From the NCBI GenBank assembly GCA_905331475.1, contig CAJNYU010004514.1:1-64000 (forward strand): 64,000 nucleotides of DNA, in the 5' to 3' direction. This DNA is from Rotaria socialis (taxonomy: Eukaryota; Rotifera; Eurotatoria; Philodinida; Philodinidae). Below, one piece after another: positions 11,213-23,269 of the stretch. A program made the translations under genes and the position numbers. The notes under the pieces were generated by a model, which made no database searches, was not told where the DNA came from, and saw only the letters and a program-made list of their open reading frames with translations. The stretch's first letter is position 1. The number at the start of each line of letters is the position of its first letter.

Positions 11213-12766
11213 TTAACGTCTTGCATATTTGCATTGAATTTTTGGTGACGGTCGATATTTTTCACCCGACTTCATTTTATGAGTTTTCTTTAATTCCGAA
11301 ACTTGTGTCTTTTTATCTTGACTAGTTAATAGAAATGAAAATAATGACCATTGTCGGCTTCGACTGTTCACAAATATTTTAATTTCGTCCATAAATAGAT
11401 CATGCAAATCGGCTAGTATAGTGTTTCGTATTTCATCAATTATAGATTCATATTGATACAGCTTGTTCAAAGTTAGTTCACATTTCAATGCTTGATCTGG
11501 TTTACTCTCGAATGTAATTTTATCTATTTTCCAAAATAAGTACCTTGGATAAATGTACATTTCGTCTTCCGTTGTTGTAGTAGGATTTTGTTCATAAGCT
11601 TGTATTTCTTTCATTAACTCAGCATATGCTCGTTCTAATGTCGGTGTCAATTCACATATTTCTGATAATATGTTTTCCTGTATTGCAGCTTGTACGGTAC
11701 TACAGTTCAGTATATCGTCTAATATCAATTTATACTTCACTTCATTAAAAGTAGCGAAATTATGATAACAGTTTTTGATTGGCTCTTGGTCCAGTACTAT
11801 ACCTAGTAAACATTTGTACATGTTTTCTAAGACTTTTTCACAAAGTCTTTCGAGATTTTTATCTTTATTGTACGAGATTTTACGACAATCAGTGAAAAAC
11901 AAAGAATTTCTTCGCCATCTCCAGAATCGCAGCATGTCATTGGGAACACAACGCTTGAAGGTCAAACCCAAACGGCTTACAGTACATAGAGGATCAATGC
12001 GCCAAAAATTACAACTACAATCATCGGGGAATACATTAAAACTACACAAAGCATCAGTTTCTTTATGGAAGTTGATATGAGTACCTGCTGCGATCGAGTT
12101 GTCTCGTATTTCCTTTTCTGTTCTCTCTTCAATTCGATATAGACGTTCTAATAAAAATGGACAAAACAAAGAAAAGCAATTTTTAGCAATTTTATGTACA
12201 TGGTAACGAATATGTGTTTCAAATAATTTGTGAGCACTAAGAATAAACATGATAAACCAATAAATTTGATCGATCACTTGATGGCTTCTAAAATCATATT
12301 CTTCTTTTGCCAAAGCAATAGCAAACCGCACAGCCATGTCTTGAATATGAGATGAGCTGTAAATAAATTTATATGTACCTAATTTATCACCGAATTTGAC
12401 ATTCCAAAAAAAACTCGAATTAACTTCATCGAGAGTTGGATCTCTTTCGGGTCCGATGGCAAGAAAATCCAAAAGAGCAATAATAGCTAAAGTATTATAG
12501 TTTTTAGGTAGACGAATAAATATTTGCCGTATCGAATGAAATGAAATTGAATCAAGTGCGAACTGAAAATCTTGATAGTCAATACGAGAATCAAGTAAAT
12601 AGTATCCTTTGTTGAGTTGGATTGAATCAAAACTAGGACCAGCAGAAACCAATGCAGTCAAGTAGGGAATTTTTCCAATTTGATCTTCACTCAATGTTAA
12701 AAATTGACCCGAACCAAAATGAAATGTTTTAGTTGTAGTAGATGACTCACCCATATGATCATTCAT
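11213..12766 (-). CDS. BTB/T1-like domain protein
   Basis: Single-exon frame of 517 aa from ATG at 12766 to TAA at 11213. The frame extends six codons upstream only from a TTG. Residues about 15-115 look like a potassium-channel-tetramerisation type BTB fold: a strand pair (KTFHFGSGQFLTLSEDQI), a spacer with LLDSRIDYQDFQFALDSI, and LLDFLAIG. The rest, about 400 residues, is rich in aromatic residues, Lys and Glu and has no recognised domain. It ends in a basic tail. There is no membrane segment, so it is unlikely to be a channel. BTB proteins often act as cullin-3 substrate adaptors, but that role is only a possibility here. The reading frame is undamaged, unlike its neighbours on both sides. 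Confidence 0.7.
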   Translation of the reverse strand: MNDHMGESSTTTKTFHFGSGQFLTLSEDQIGKIPYLTALVSAGPSFDSIQLNKGYYLLDSRIDYQDFQFALDSISFHSIRQIFIRLPKNYNTLAIIALLDFLAIGPERDPTLDEVNSSFFWNVKFGDKLGTYKFIYSSSHIQDMAVRFAIALAKEEYDFRSHQVIDQIYWFIMFILSAHKLFETHIRYHVHKIAKNCFSLFCPFLLERLYRIEERTEKEIRDNSIAAGTHINFHKETDALCSFNVFPDDCSCNFWRIDPLCTVSRLGLTFKRCVPNDMLRFWRWRRNSLFFTDCRKISYNKDKNLERLCEKVLENMYKCLLGIVLDQEPIKNCYHNFATFNEVKYKLILDDILNCSTVQAAIQENILSEICELTPTLERAYAELMKEIQAYEQNPTTTTEDEMYIYPRYLFWKIDKITFESKPDQALKCELTLNKLYQYESIIDEIRNTILADLHDLFMDEIKIFVNSRSRQWSLFSFLLTSQDKKTQVSELKKTHKMKSGEKYRPSPKIQCKYARR

Positions 12767-13706
12767 TCGAAATTTTCTTCTCAAAGTGCGAACATAATAA
12801 TATTGTAATTATTAACGAACAACTCAAATTGATGAATTGAATTCAGAAAACACAAACGAATTGCTACTTCAAATCGATTTAGCTTGCAGATTATAGTAGG
12901 ATACGATTGCTTTCGAATAAGTTTATAATGAGAAGAAATTTGCTTTGACTTCGATATGAGTGTGCAACAAATGATTCACTATTTTTTGTTCTTTTCCTTT
13001 TAGATAGAGGTTGGAAATATCCAAATGAAATGATTGACGCATTTTTTTTCAGCATTTTTCATTCTCTTCACCTTTATTTCCAACATCTATGACTAAATAG
13101 CTATCGCTTGCTTTCCTACAGGCACAACATGTGATGTGCAACGGTATATTACTCAACCGAAAAGAAATAACTATTTTTATTAAATGAATACTATGATATG
13201 CGTATATTCTGAGGATCATAAGAAAATTGCTGTGTTTCATATCTTTTTGCTTTTAGTTTTTATTTGATAGTACTCCAAAAAGTGATTCACCATTGTCTTA
13301 TAGAGACTCTTATCGTGACGCATGATGGAAAAGAACAGAAAAATGACTTCATATCGTTAGATGAATTATAGGATTTTGGTAAGAGCACGTTTTTTTCATC
13401 TGCTTTCATCGAATTTTCAGTTCTTCTTACTAAAAATGTCTTTTTTTTTTCAGAAACAGTTTCTTTTATTGTTATATTCCCAAAAATAGAGTCAGTCGCT
13501 TATTTACAAAACTGAATGAATGATAAAGCGTTGCGGATAAAATCTGTGGTGAAAACGAGAAGCGATTAAAACTTTCTACACAAAAATTCACATTTTCTTG
13601 TGGTTTTCAGCTTTTTCAATCCATAATGCGTGGATGTGAATTTATAGAGTACCCATATATACATTCCCTTCGACCTCTCGATTGCAGTCTTCTCTGACGA
13701 GTGAAA
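12767..13706. other. Intergenic, no gene seen
   Basis: AT-rich, with no supported coding sequence. It separates the BTB gene from the EGF/TM2 relic. Confidence 0.5.
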
Positions 13707-14518
13707 ATGTCTTCGAGGCTTTCGTTTGCATTCGCATTGTGTTCGTTGCTTTATGTCTGTTTTGCAAGACGTCCATGACTACAAGTCGCTAAAAAGATTA
13801 AGCAAGCATCGAGATAAAAGATGCATGAATGATAGCGAATTATAAGCACATCGCTTCAAGAGAAAGAAGAAAATGCTATCAAAAATTATACGCCGGCAAG
13901 TTTGAAGTGAATTCAGAGATTATATGCTTATTCAGTTTTTTTCTTTTACGGCACTGCCAATATCCACAGCATTGATAGTGTTTTCGTTTTGATCATACTT
14001 GCAACAACCACTACAATTGTAGATGCATGAAATGCACCCAATTCGAATCCAGATCAACGCCGTCAGTTACGATTGCCGCGCACAGTTAATCTTTCGTGCA
14101 CAATCAACAACGATTGCGGAAATCAAGGCTACTGTCGAAAAAATTGTGATAATGCAATGTAGGATATATAACATTGGAAATGTCAGGCATTTGCGAATAT
14201 AACCAAATATCAAAATTGGCAGTCTTCGTTATATCATTTTTTCTGGGTTCCCTAGGTGTTCACGGGTTCATTTTATCAAGAGGAAACGGCGGGTACATTG
14301 CAGTCGATTTATTCAAATTACCTATCTCATGTGGATGTTGTATCGTACTTCTCGGCGTTGTTCTAGGTTCGCGCCGGGAGTCATCATCTTACACTTATAT
14401 TGGTCAATGGTTCAATGCTCTGCTGCCTCTGGGCTCATCCATCTGGTGATTGGCGGATTGGATTATAATATTAGCAAATAGTTGCTCCGATGGTAATGAT
14501 GCATCATTAAAACCATGA
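13707..14518 (+). pseudogene. Broken secretory EGF-like + TM2 domain protein
   Basis: The segment opens with ATG at 13707 and a 23-codon signal peptide (MSSRLSFAFALCSLLYVCFA) that ends in TGA. At 14104-14163 the plus strand reads NNDCGNQGYCRKNC, half an EGF-like module, which ends in TAG. From 14180 another frame gives a TM2 domain: FFLGSLGVHGFILSRGNGGY, FKL, then GCC and a second helix. An in-frame TGA at 14447 interrupts IW*LADW, after which the same frame gives WIIILANSCSDGN and a TGA at 14516. Signal peptide, EGF-like module and TM2 in this order match a rotifer membrane-protein family. Several frame breaks make it a pseudogene. The segment between the signal peptide and the EGF module is too decayed to read. 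Confidence 0.6.
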
Positions 14519-14786
14519 TAACGTAATTTCTGAAAGATGCATCAACATAAATCTGATACTCTCTATATAACTTCGTTATACTTTTCAAATTTGAAAAATT
14601 CTTATCATTCGAGAAGGATACATTTTCGGCATGAAATAAATCACTGGTATTCTAATTCGATACTACTAGAATAGACAACATCGACATGGACAGAACGAGG
14701 ATGTGAGAGCGGCAGTAGGTATTTGGGCGGGGCTTTTAATGTAGAGTTTCTCTTCAAACAACACACACACAACCTCTAAAAGCGCA

Positions 14787-17058
14787 CTACATCTTTGATA
14801 AGAGTTTCATCACAACTGTTTTCACTTCATAATATGGTTCAAGACCATATTTTCCCAACTCTCGGCCTTGGCCAGATTGTTTGAAACCACCAAATGGAGC
14901 TTGAAACTTCATTGCGGCATAAGTATTTACCCAAACTGAACCTACTTGTAATTCTTGTACAAATTTCAGAGCTCGTGTTACTAAGCAAAGAGAAAAAACA
15001 AATAGTATAAATGATGTTAATTTTATCACGCTATGTATGTTACAATCTTTTGTAATGACACCAGCAACCAAACCAAAATTCGTTGCATTGGCTCGTTCGA
15101 TTACCTCATCGTATGAATCGAACTTGAGCACACACATCACTGGTCCAAAAATCTACATTAAGAAAATTTCAATTGAATCTTACGCACACAAAATTTCAAA
15201 AACCTCTTCACGAGCAATTTTCATATCGTCTTTGATATCACTAAACACCGCCGGTTTTATGAAGTAACCTTTGTCACAAGCTTTTTCACCTCAACATTCG
15301 AGTTTAGCACCAGCTTTTTTGCCCAACTCTATATAGTTGAGAATCTTTTCGAATTGCTGGTTATTTATCTATAAGGACCGATTTTTATATGAAGTAAAAT
15401 ATTTTTAATTAGTTAACCTGTGGACCTTGCTGAGTATTTGGATCGAATGGATCACCGACGATTCTCTTCTTTGCTAGTGCAACAGATTTCGCTATGAATT
15501 CATCGTATATTTTTGAATGCACAAATGTACGCGATCCAGCAATACAGTTTTGTGCTGCATTATGAAAGATCGCTTCATGAGCGACATAAACAGCAAAATC
15601 AACTAAAATTTTCGATCCTTCATTGAATTGCATTGGATTTATTCTTGTACTTACCGTCGGCATCTTCACAGATGATTAGTGGAGATTTTCCACCTATGCT
15701 CAAAGAAGATGAAGATATCATGTTTCATATGAAGATCCGCTAGCTGTACTTACCAAGCTCAAGTGTTACTCGTTTCAGATTTGATTTAGCTGCGCCTTCT
15801 TGAACCTTTTTGCCGACCTACATAGTAAAAGTTGTAGCTCTATTTGCGTGTTTTTATCCATTGACTTACTTCAACTGAACCTGTAAAAGATATTTTGTCA
15901 ACATCCTCATGAACAACAATCGCATGACCACATTCAGGTCCATCACCTAAAAGGTACAAAAAATGCCAAATTATTATTAACAAAAATCGTTGATAGATTA
16001 ACCTGGCACAATATTGACAACACCAGGTGGAAAGCCAGCCTAGAATGATTACAAGATAATATTTAATGAATATGAAATAAATATACGACATGTACTTCTT
16101 TGATTAGAGAAGCACAGTACAAAGCAGTAAGGGGTGTCTCCTCAGCTGGTTTCAAAATGACCACATTACCTATTCAACAGACAGCGAATGAAATTGAGAG
16201 TAAATCAACAAGTTCACGCACCACAAGCCAATGCTGGTCCCAATTTCAAGGCTAACATTAAAATCTAAATGAAAAAACAAAGATTTATCAAACATTCTTA
16301 CACTGAATAAAATAATCACACCGGATAGTTCCTAAAACATAAAAATAAAATTTTTAATATTTGATTCACTACAAATTATTGATCTCACCATGGAATAATT
16401 TGCCCACAAACACCGACCGGTTCATGTCGCGTATATATAAACATGTCTGGTGTGGATAGAATCGTTTCACCGGTAAATTTATCGACCCATCCAGCATCTA
16501 CAAAAAAAAGAGCAGAAATGATCCATTGAAGGCAAGTGAAGTAGAACACTGTCGTACAATAGTCGATACAAGCGGCCGAACCCATGATATCAATCTTACT
16601 GTTTATCAATGTTTTACCGTTATTGAGCGTTTCCAATTGCTATAATAATAATAATAATAAGGCTAGATTCTCTACTTTGCTTTTTTTAATATGAAAACTG
16701 ACAGCTAGATATGCATATCTCGTCGAAGCAGTTCAGCAAACTTGCGCATCAAAGTACCACGTGCAGATGGTTCCAGTTTTCGCCATGCTGAATCGATTCG
16801 AAAAGCATTTCGAGCAGCTTCTACTGCCTTGTCAATATCACTCTGTATAGCAATAGATTGAAAGAGTATGTTCATGAAGAAAAACATGTTGCCAAAACAA
16901 ACCTTAGTGCCTCCTTCTACTCGACAAATCTCTTCGCCTGTGCTTGGATTAATGACAGGAAATGTTTTGCGGTTCACTGCTTTGTGCCATTCATTGTTGA
17001 TGAAAATCTGTGTATATTTAATCTCCACATGTGGAGCCTTCGACATAGATGATGTCAT
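14787..17058 (-). pseudogene. Aldehyde dehydrogenase (ALDH1/2 type), two lesions
   Basis: Fifteen exons on the minus strand: 17058-16903, 16842-16703, 16639-16558, 16497-16389, 16331-16322, 16264-16222, 16169-16096, 16039-16003, 15946-15870, 15817-15754, 15693-15655, 15602-15418, 15368-15204, 15152-15044 and 14980-14787. All introns are GT..AG and all phases agree. The product, about 494 aa, is the normal length for NAD-dependent ALDH and keeps the FTGSVEVG cofactor motif, the general-base Glu in LELGGKSP and the nucleophilic Cys in QNCIAGSR. It would oxidise aldehydes to carboxylic acids in the cytosol or mitochondria. Exon 2 is one base short, so ATCTAGCT replaces the expected Ile-Leu-Ala codons and creates TAG. 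In exon 13 a Gly codon of the ECGGEK motif reads TGA (15291-15293). Both lesions are null, yet splice signals remain perfect, implying recent loss or sequence error. Exon 5 is only 10 nt. Confidence 0.88.
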
Positions 17059-19286
17059 CTACAATATAGCCAACGATCATTTGTGTCCAATCTATGCGCG
17101 TTAGAAAGTGCAAAAAACTTCTACTGAGTATTGAAAAGAATGCTTTAGAAAAGTATTTTTTGGTTTTCCAGTATCGAATACGTAAAGCTCCAGTTCAAGT
17201 CTTATAGTATTCATTTTCTACAATGTACGTACAATTTCATATCGATTAAACAATCAGATGGTTATGATTGAAAAGTTGAATACTCAGTATCTTCAAATGT
17301 ATGCGTTCAAATCAATTAAGAATTAAAACTCAAATAGAGCACCTTTTAAATATTGAAAAACTCAACGTAGATTTATGCAACCTCTCAAAATGAGATGTAA
17401 ACGGTGCAAATAGCGATTATTTTCAAAATCTTGAATGACTTACTTTTGAAGCAAGGAAGTAAGTGTTGGCACCTAGCACCAAGACGTTCTGGGTACGTGT
17501 TGAGGTGCTAAGTACCAGCACTTACTCCTTGATCAGTAATCATTTGCTATTCGTGTAGCAACAATGATGATGATAACGAATGTTATCGAGTTCTATATAA
17601 CACTTGCAGATATGGTCAAGTTTTATTAGAGAAATTGGATGTGCCGTATTGCTATTAGAATAGTACAAATTTAGTAGCTCGATAGAACTAGCTAACCTTC
17701 TATCGTATACATCGCAAGACAGGATCAATATAAGAGTGAAACAAAAAATTGACAATAGGCATTATCAGTAAACCAATCTAACGTCCTATTTTTTTGAACT
17801 TCTATACTAATATGCTAAACTCTTATTAAAGAAAATATACCAGGACAAATTATCATGCCTACCTTGGATAATTTGATCGATAAAGTAACAAAGCTTCTCT
17901 CAAATAACCAGTGGCTGTATGATACCGATGAAGGAGCGTTATCTTCGCATAAAAAAATAGTATTCACCGTTGACTCTTATCTTCCTTCTACTTGCATATT
18001 ACCATATACCTAATCTTCTACTGCACACCTTTGCTCTTGTTGTTGTCTTTTGTGCAACGATGTCAAGCTTATTATATGCTTGCTGCGAATATTATGTAGT
18101 ACGCGTCAAAAGTATTCGGACTTCTGGCTCTACTGTTGTTCTACAACCCTTTGTATTCGACATTCAGTTTCGAAGCGGTGAGAGGGCGTGGATGGAATTA
18201 TCTTAAAATCTATCTGTTGAAATGTGATTGGATGCGATCCAAATCTGAACAACACTGACAAGTAAATGGCTTTATCTTTTATGCCACCCCATCGCACGTC
18301 ACTTGAAAATCATCATGTTTTTTTCTTGCGTTCTGTAGCAAACAAATTAACGAATCCAGTAGATATAACATAATAACTAAAACTCATCAGTAAAAAAATG
18401 TACGAGTATCAGTTATTGTTCAACATCTGCCACTTAGATAGCCAATCCATATAATTTTATGTCAATATGTATTCGACTTTCTCGTTGATATGAAACAATT
18501 TCGCCCTGGAATGAATCTAGAATGTGTTGAAAGTGATCATGTTGTGTTTGTCGATGGTATTGTGAAATAAAATATTGTAATGCACTGAAATCGAACAGCT
18601 ATGCTAGGATATGTACGTTAGAAACAGATTACTGCGGCGCACTTGATAAAATTTCCTAGTCAGAAAAGTTTACGGTATACTGCTTCGAAAAAATGTGATG
18701 CTCATTATTTTTGTGTTTATATTTTGAGCAGAGCGACGAATATCTCATTTACTGTTGAGTATGCATATATATGTCGTATGATAGATGAATGTATCGAAGG
18801 AAAATTTAAAGTATTAATTTCATCTAGTACAACTAAAAATTTCAACTTTGGCTGGATATTTTCTAGTAAAAATGAATGTTTTAATTTTTCCTATAAGTGA
18901 ATTTGAAATTTTTCTGGAAACTTAATATTAACTTTATTCTTTTTATATTTCAAAAATACAAAGATTAAAGTACACATTTGAATATGGTTTCATTTTCGAT
19001 AAATGACATTTAGTACCATACTGTATTAACTGTCCACACTACATATTTTTTCCAAATGTTATCTCGCTCGTGATGACCAAGTCTTTCAAGACGTTTTTTT
19101 GAACTTTGTGTACAAGTTTTTGTATGTAAAAACAATATGATAGATTCTATTTCATTTACAATATTTTGATCACTAGTTTCTGTTCACCGAGCATTTGAGC
19201 TAAGAATCTCCTCAGCTATCTCGTAGACCCAATATTATATCATCATATAATGGCTGTTTTATAGAGAACTTCTCTTCAAATTTCGA
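17059..19286. other. Intergenic, no gene seen apart from a hairpin
   Basis: Apart from the hairpin at 17453-17530, only short frames without recognisable content are seen. The frames at 17970-18206 and 18643-18900 show no domain or coding signature. Confidence 0.45.
17453..17530. repeat. 78-bp hairpin-forming inverted repeat
   Basis: The left arm AAGGAAGTAAGTGTTGGCAC (17453 onward) and the right arm, which ends GCACTTACTCCTT at 17530, pair over about 27 bp with a few mismatches. The loop is about 24 bp. The shape suits a miniature inverted-repeat element or a small-RNA precursor. The sequence does not decide between them. Confidence 0.5.
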
Positions 19287-20548
19287 ATGATTCGTCGTAT
19301 TCAGTATTATCATGCACCATGTCAAAGGCGTTCATCAGCTCTGCCTTGTTTCTACGATAAAAAGCATTTTTGTTTTTGTTATGACTATCATCCGCAACGC
19401 TTAGCGAATTGTTTAGATTTCAATCATAAGATAAGACACAATTGCCTCGGCCAAAGCAGTTGTGAGAGTGGTGCTCAATGTTTTCAAGACAATCCGATGT
19501 GTGTATGTCCTACCTATTTCTATGGCAGACTATGCCAATTTAGCTCAAATTGTTTCGGTCTTTCGCTTGATGGTATTTTGGGTTATCATATTCTGCCACA
19601 CATTAGCATTGTACATCAGCCAATTGTTGTAAAAATCAGTATCATGTCGACTATAGTCCTGACCATGACAGGACTTATTGATGGTATTCTTTCTGTGATC
19701 ACATTTAGGAACAAAACGCTTTGGTGTGTCGGTAGTGGCATTTATCTATTTGCTACATCTATCACTACTCTGTTAACGACGATTGTTTTTGCACTGAAAT
19801 TTTGGATACTTGTTGTTGCACAAATGGCATTTAAAATGAAACGTTCGTTTTTGCATTTCAGTGCATTTCGATTGATTGTCTTCTTCAAATTTGCCTCAAC
19901 ATGGGTCGATGGTTGGTTGCATGTGTGGCTATCGAACGAGCATTAATTTGTAAAAAGAGTCATGTTCAACAAAAAGAACAGAAAAAAAAGTGTCTAAATA
20001 TACAATATTCGCTGTTTTAATATTGCCAATCGACACAGCTATTTATGATCCTGTTCATCAACATCTAATTGATGGCAATAATGTTGACGAACAGCGAATC
20101 TGGTGTATTGTCAAATATTCGACTAATTTCAGAGTCTACAATTATGTCGTAAATAGTTTTCATTTTTTTTCTTCTTTTAGTCGTCAATTGCATCTCAGCT
20201 TTCCTTATTGTTGTGGTGTGTACTCAGCAACGAACCTACACACAATCTCAAGAAGCATACAGACAATACTTGCGTGAACAACTTCAGCAGCACTATCATT
20301 GTGTAATTGGTCCATTTATTCTTGCCATTTTAGCTTGTCCAAGGCTGGTCATTGTCTTTGCTTCTGGCTGCGCGAAATCGGCTCACTACTCATGTCTACT
20401 ACTCGTGAGTTATTTTATTTCATTCATTCCATCCATGCTGACATTTGTCCTATTTGTCTTACCATCAAAAATGTATAGGGAAGCATTCATCGAGTCTATC
20501 AAACGGTTCCGAAAGATAATTTATCGTTATTTACACCGCAATTCATAA
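19287..20548 (+). pseudogene. Frameshifted EGF-domain seven-helix receptor
   Basis: From ATG at 19287 the frame encodes a Cys-rich ectodomain (QYYHAPCQRR, LPCFYDKKHFCFC) and an EGF-like module (CESGAQCFQ to CVCPTYFYGRLCQF). A first membrane helix pair follows. The sense then changes frame near 19858 (to SIDCLLQICLN and ACVAIERAL), again near 19985 (TAIYDPVHQHLIDG, RIWCIVKYS) and again near 20170-20213, ending with the last helices (SYFISFIPSMLTFV) and TAA at 20546. The family is a rhodopsin-like receptor group greatly expanded in bdelloids; the ligand is unknown. Upstream exons of the ectodomain are probably lost. At least three frameshifts make it a pseudogene. Confidence 0.75.
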
Positions 20549-22250
20549 ACGTTAATAAAGAGCAAAACACTTTTTCTTCATACCTTTAAACAGTTGAGCC
20601 GCGACATCACGTGCAAAAAAACTAACGCCAACGCATTCCCCAAAATTTCTACGTTATTTATCAAAGCTGTTCTATATTCTTTCATTTTTTTCAACATTTT
20701 TTCGATCTATGAATTCATACTGTTGTAAATAAAAGTCTACCACTAGTATCACGTGTCTATGATTTTCGTTGCCTCTTCATTGACTCATTTGAATACTGTA
20801 CAATTGTATGTAATCAAATAAATTGCAACTTTGGATTGTATCAAACTTCATATTTCTTATCAATATAATTGTTGTCTGACAATATTCTGATCACGATTCA
20901 TTTCATAGTATTTATTTTTGGGCGAGGGTGTAGGTATGCATGAGATATATTTTCTCGGTCGCAACTACCGTCTTAATTATTAAAGAAAATAATATCAATC
21001 TTTCAATAGCCTTAATAGAAAAATTGAGTCTTTCTGATATCGCGTAATCATATGAACGGATTTTCTCAAAGAGTGATCTTTGACTGAAATCAAAATTTCC
21101 GATTCGACTATGTCACTATTAAAATAGAAGAATTTATTTTACTACTGTTATGTTGTTCATAAGCTAGCAATGGTTATGCCCTTTTATGTTGTGTGCAATC
21201 TATCAGGATCCATTTTCTCCCTTATTTCATTCGCCTAGCGCTGCTTTGAGGTTGCAAATTTCATGGTATTTTTCTCCAAATCTTTCGATAACTACACCTA
21301 TGTTGAATACTAATAGTGAAAAAATGTTTTTTTAATATGTATTTATTTTGTAAAATTTAATGAAGACTATTCTGTCAGTCAAGAAAAACGTGAAAAATAC
21401 GAGTATCGGTCTTTATTGTCTACTATGTTTATTATATCAATGGTTGTATTATTAGATACTCATAATGATATCGCAATACTCACTCCTGTGACATCACCTG
21501 AATTTTATAATCAAAAGTATATAGTGTATGTATCGCAGATGACTGCAGTAAATGCTTGACTGATATAATCAGCAGTATCTATAGCTTCATCTAGATAGAA
21601 GCGAGTACCAGAATAAGGTGGGCATGTATGTCCATCGTAATTGTAGTTGTTTTTTACATGTACATGAAGGTGGGAATTTCTTTGGACGCACGCACATCCA
21701 CGCCCACTGAAAATTTTTGATTAGTTTGCTCTCAGCCTCTAATTTATTTATATTTGAGATATAAATACTTGACCTGACATACACCCATTTACTTTTAGTT
21801 AAAATCCCAGAGACACCATCGCGGATCACGGCCCTCGTCATACTGATAATTTATATTTACGTCGTTTATTTATAAAGATAAAGAATACCTGCACTTTCAA
21901 CTATCGTTTAGAGAGTAGATGCTTAATTTGAGTTCGAAAATATAAACGAAACCCAAAAAAGGATACTTTCATGTCTAGTTAGGAAATGAGGAAAAGCTCG
22001 CGTTTTCCTTTTTTTTATAAATTCGATTTCGAATCGAGATGCCGTCCACACCCTCTTTTCCTCCAATCCCTTCACTGCACCCTCGTCGTTAAGATGTTAG
22101 CACTTCGAAATAAAATTTATACAGAAAAAAGGAAAACTTTTGTTTTTTGTTTTTCTTTGTCTTTTGCGATAATTATGCATGAAAGTGTCGTTTTTATTTG
22201 TATTGTCTAATTGAAGATATGATCGAAAACAATTCAATCGAAATGACTCT
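20549..22250. other. Intergenic, no gene seen
   Basis: AT-rich with no supported gene. A GGGCGAGGGTGTAGGT word lies near 20922. Confidence 0.5.
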
Positions 22251-22907
22251 ATGGCAAATTCATTTGGTGTAAAATCCGACTATTTACAAGGCGTTGATTG
22301 TTTAAATTTAAGTTCTCGTATGGTTGAAAATAAAACTGAAACTCTCAATTCATCTATTGTTCGGGAGTTTACCGAGCAGCATATGAGTGGCTTTTGGAAA
22401 GATGTCGATTGTAAATATGAGAATGTGCCTAAATGTCCTAGAAATTTCACTAGTGAATGTCTTCACGAGTTATTGGGTTCGGTAACGAATCTTCATGTTC
22501 ATATTGATTCTGATCAAGCTCTCTACTATTCATATGAATTTATTCGACAATTGAAATATGAAGATCCAAATCTCAATGTTGAAATTTCTCTTGATAAAAA
22601 AATATCCGACAAACCATTCATAGGAATTATGTGTCTTATCTTCGAATGTAACCAACACTATGTTTTGGTATATTCTAAACTAGAAGGTTTTTTATCATAC
22701 GTATCAGCATGCAAATCAATTGAAGAAATTACAGTAAGAGTGGAATCATCTGTTGCATTTGAGTATGCAATCAGTCAGGGACGACCTGTTCAGTGGCATC
22801 AAAATCTATCATTTGTATACATGACTGCATATCAAGATTTGTCAATTAGAGAAGTGCAAGACAATTTATTAAAGCTAAATTTACAAGATTTGAATTTCAT
22901 AACAAAA

Positions 22908-23269
22908 AGCTTGTTAGCGCAGCCCCTTTGGGACTAAAATGTGGAACTCACATATATCCCTTCGGCTTACTAAAATAATTCAAAATAATTCATCTGAAAA
23001 ATCTACCCTGATTTTCAAAACCTATAATTAGATCATTGCCTATTTGCACTTATGTCTGTAATTGAGTATTAATTGTTAGCTCGTATATTTAACAATGGCA
23101 GAGGCTAGTTACTATGGTTTGCATTGGTACCCTAAGCTAGTTANNNNNNNNNNNNNNNNNNNNNNNNNNNNNNNNNNNNNCCCCCCCCCCCCCCCCCCCT
23201 CCCGCAAAAATCTCGCCTTTAAACTTACACTCACCATTTTCTTCGAAAATATATGTGAGTTCCACAAAA
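22908..23269 (+). mobile_element. Repeat element copy 1, inside a coding region
   Basis: The left end begins AGCTTGTTAGCGCAGCCCC and has a short hairpin (AGCCCC..GGGACT). An 18-bp inverted pair, TGTGGAACTCACATATAT, lies at 22940-22957 and, inverted, at 23249-23266. ACAAAA flanks both sides (22902-22907 and 23264-23269). It may be a 6-bp target duplication, but the second copy of the element also ends in ACAAAA, so it may equally belong to the element. A run of N lies inside. A longer relative is at 32206-33060. Confidence 0.75.
23144..23199. other. Assembly gap and poly-C run
   Basis: Thirty-seven N (23144-23180) are followed by 19 C. Comparison with the second element copy (around 32850-32998) shows that about 150 bp of element sequence is missing here. 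The C-run may be an artefact or the cause of the failed read. Confidence 0.9.

Noticed and set aside
15291-15293. TGA in ALDH as a selenocysteine codon
   Set aside because: The position is a Gly in the family, ALDH is not a selenoprotein family, and a second lesion exists in exon 2.
18643-18900. 85-codon frame as a gene
   Set aside because: Starts with TTG, and composition looks like translated AT-rich DNA without any domain.
22908-23269. Copy 1 repeat as a Helitron (hairpin near end, CTAA)
   Set aside because: The CTAA is not at the terminus, insertion is not between A and T, and no Rep/helicase is associated.
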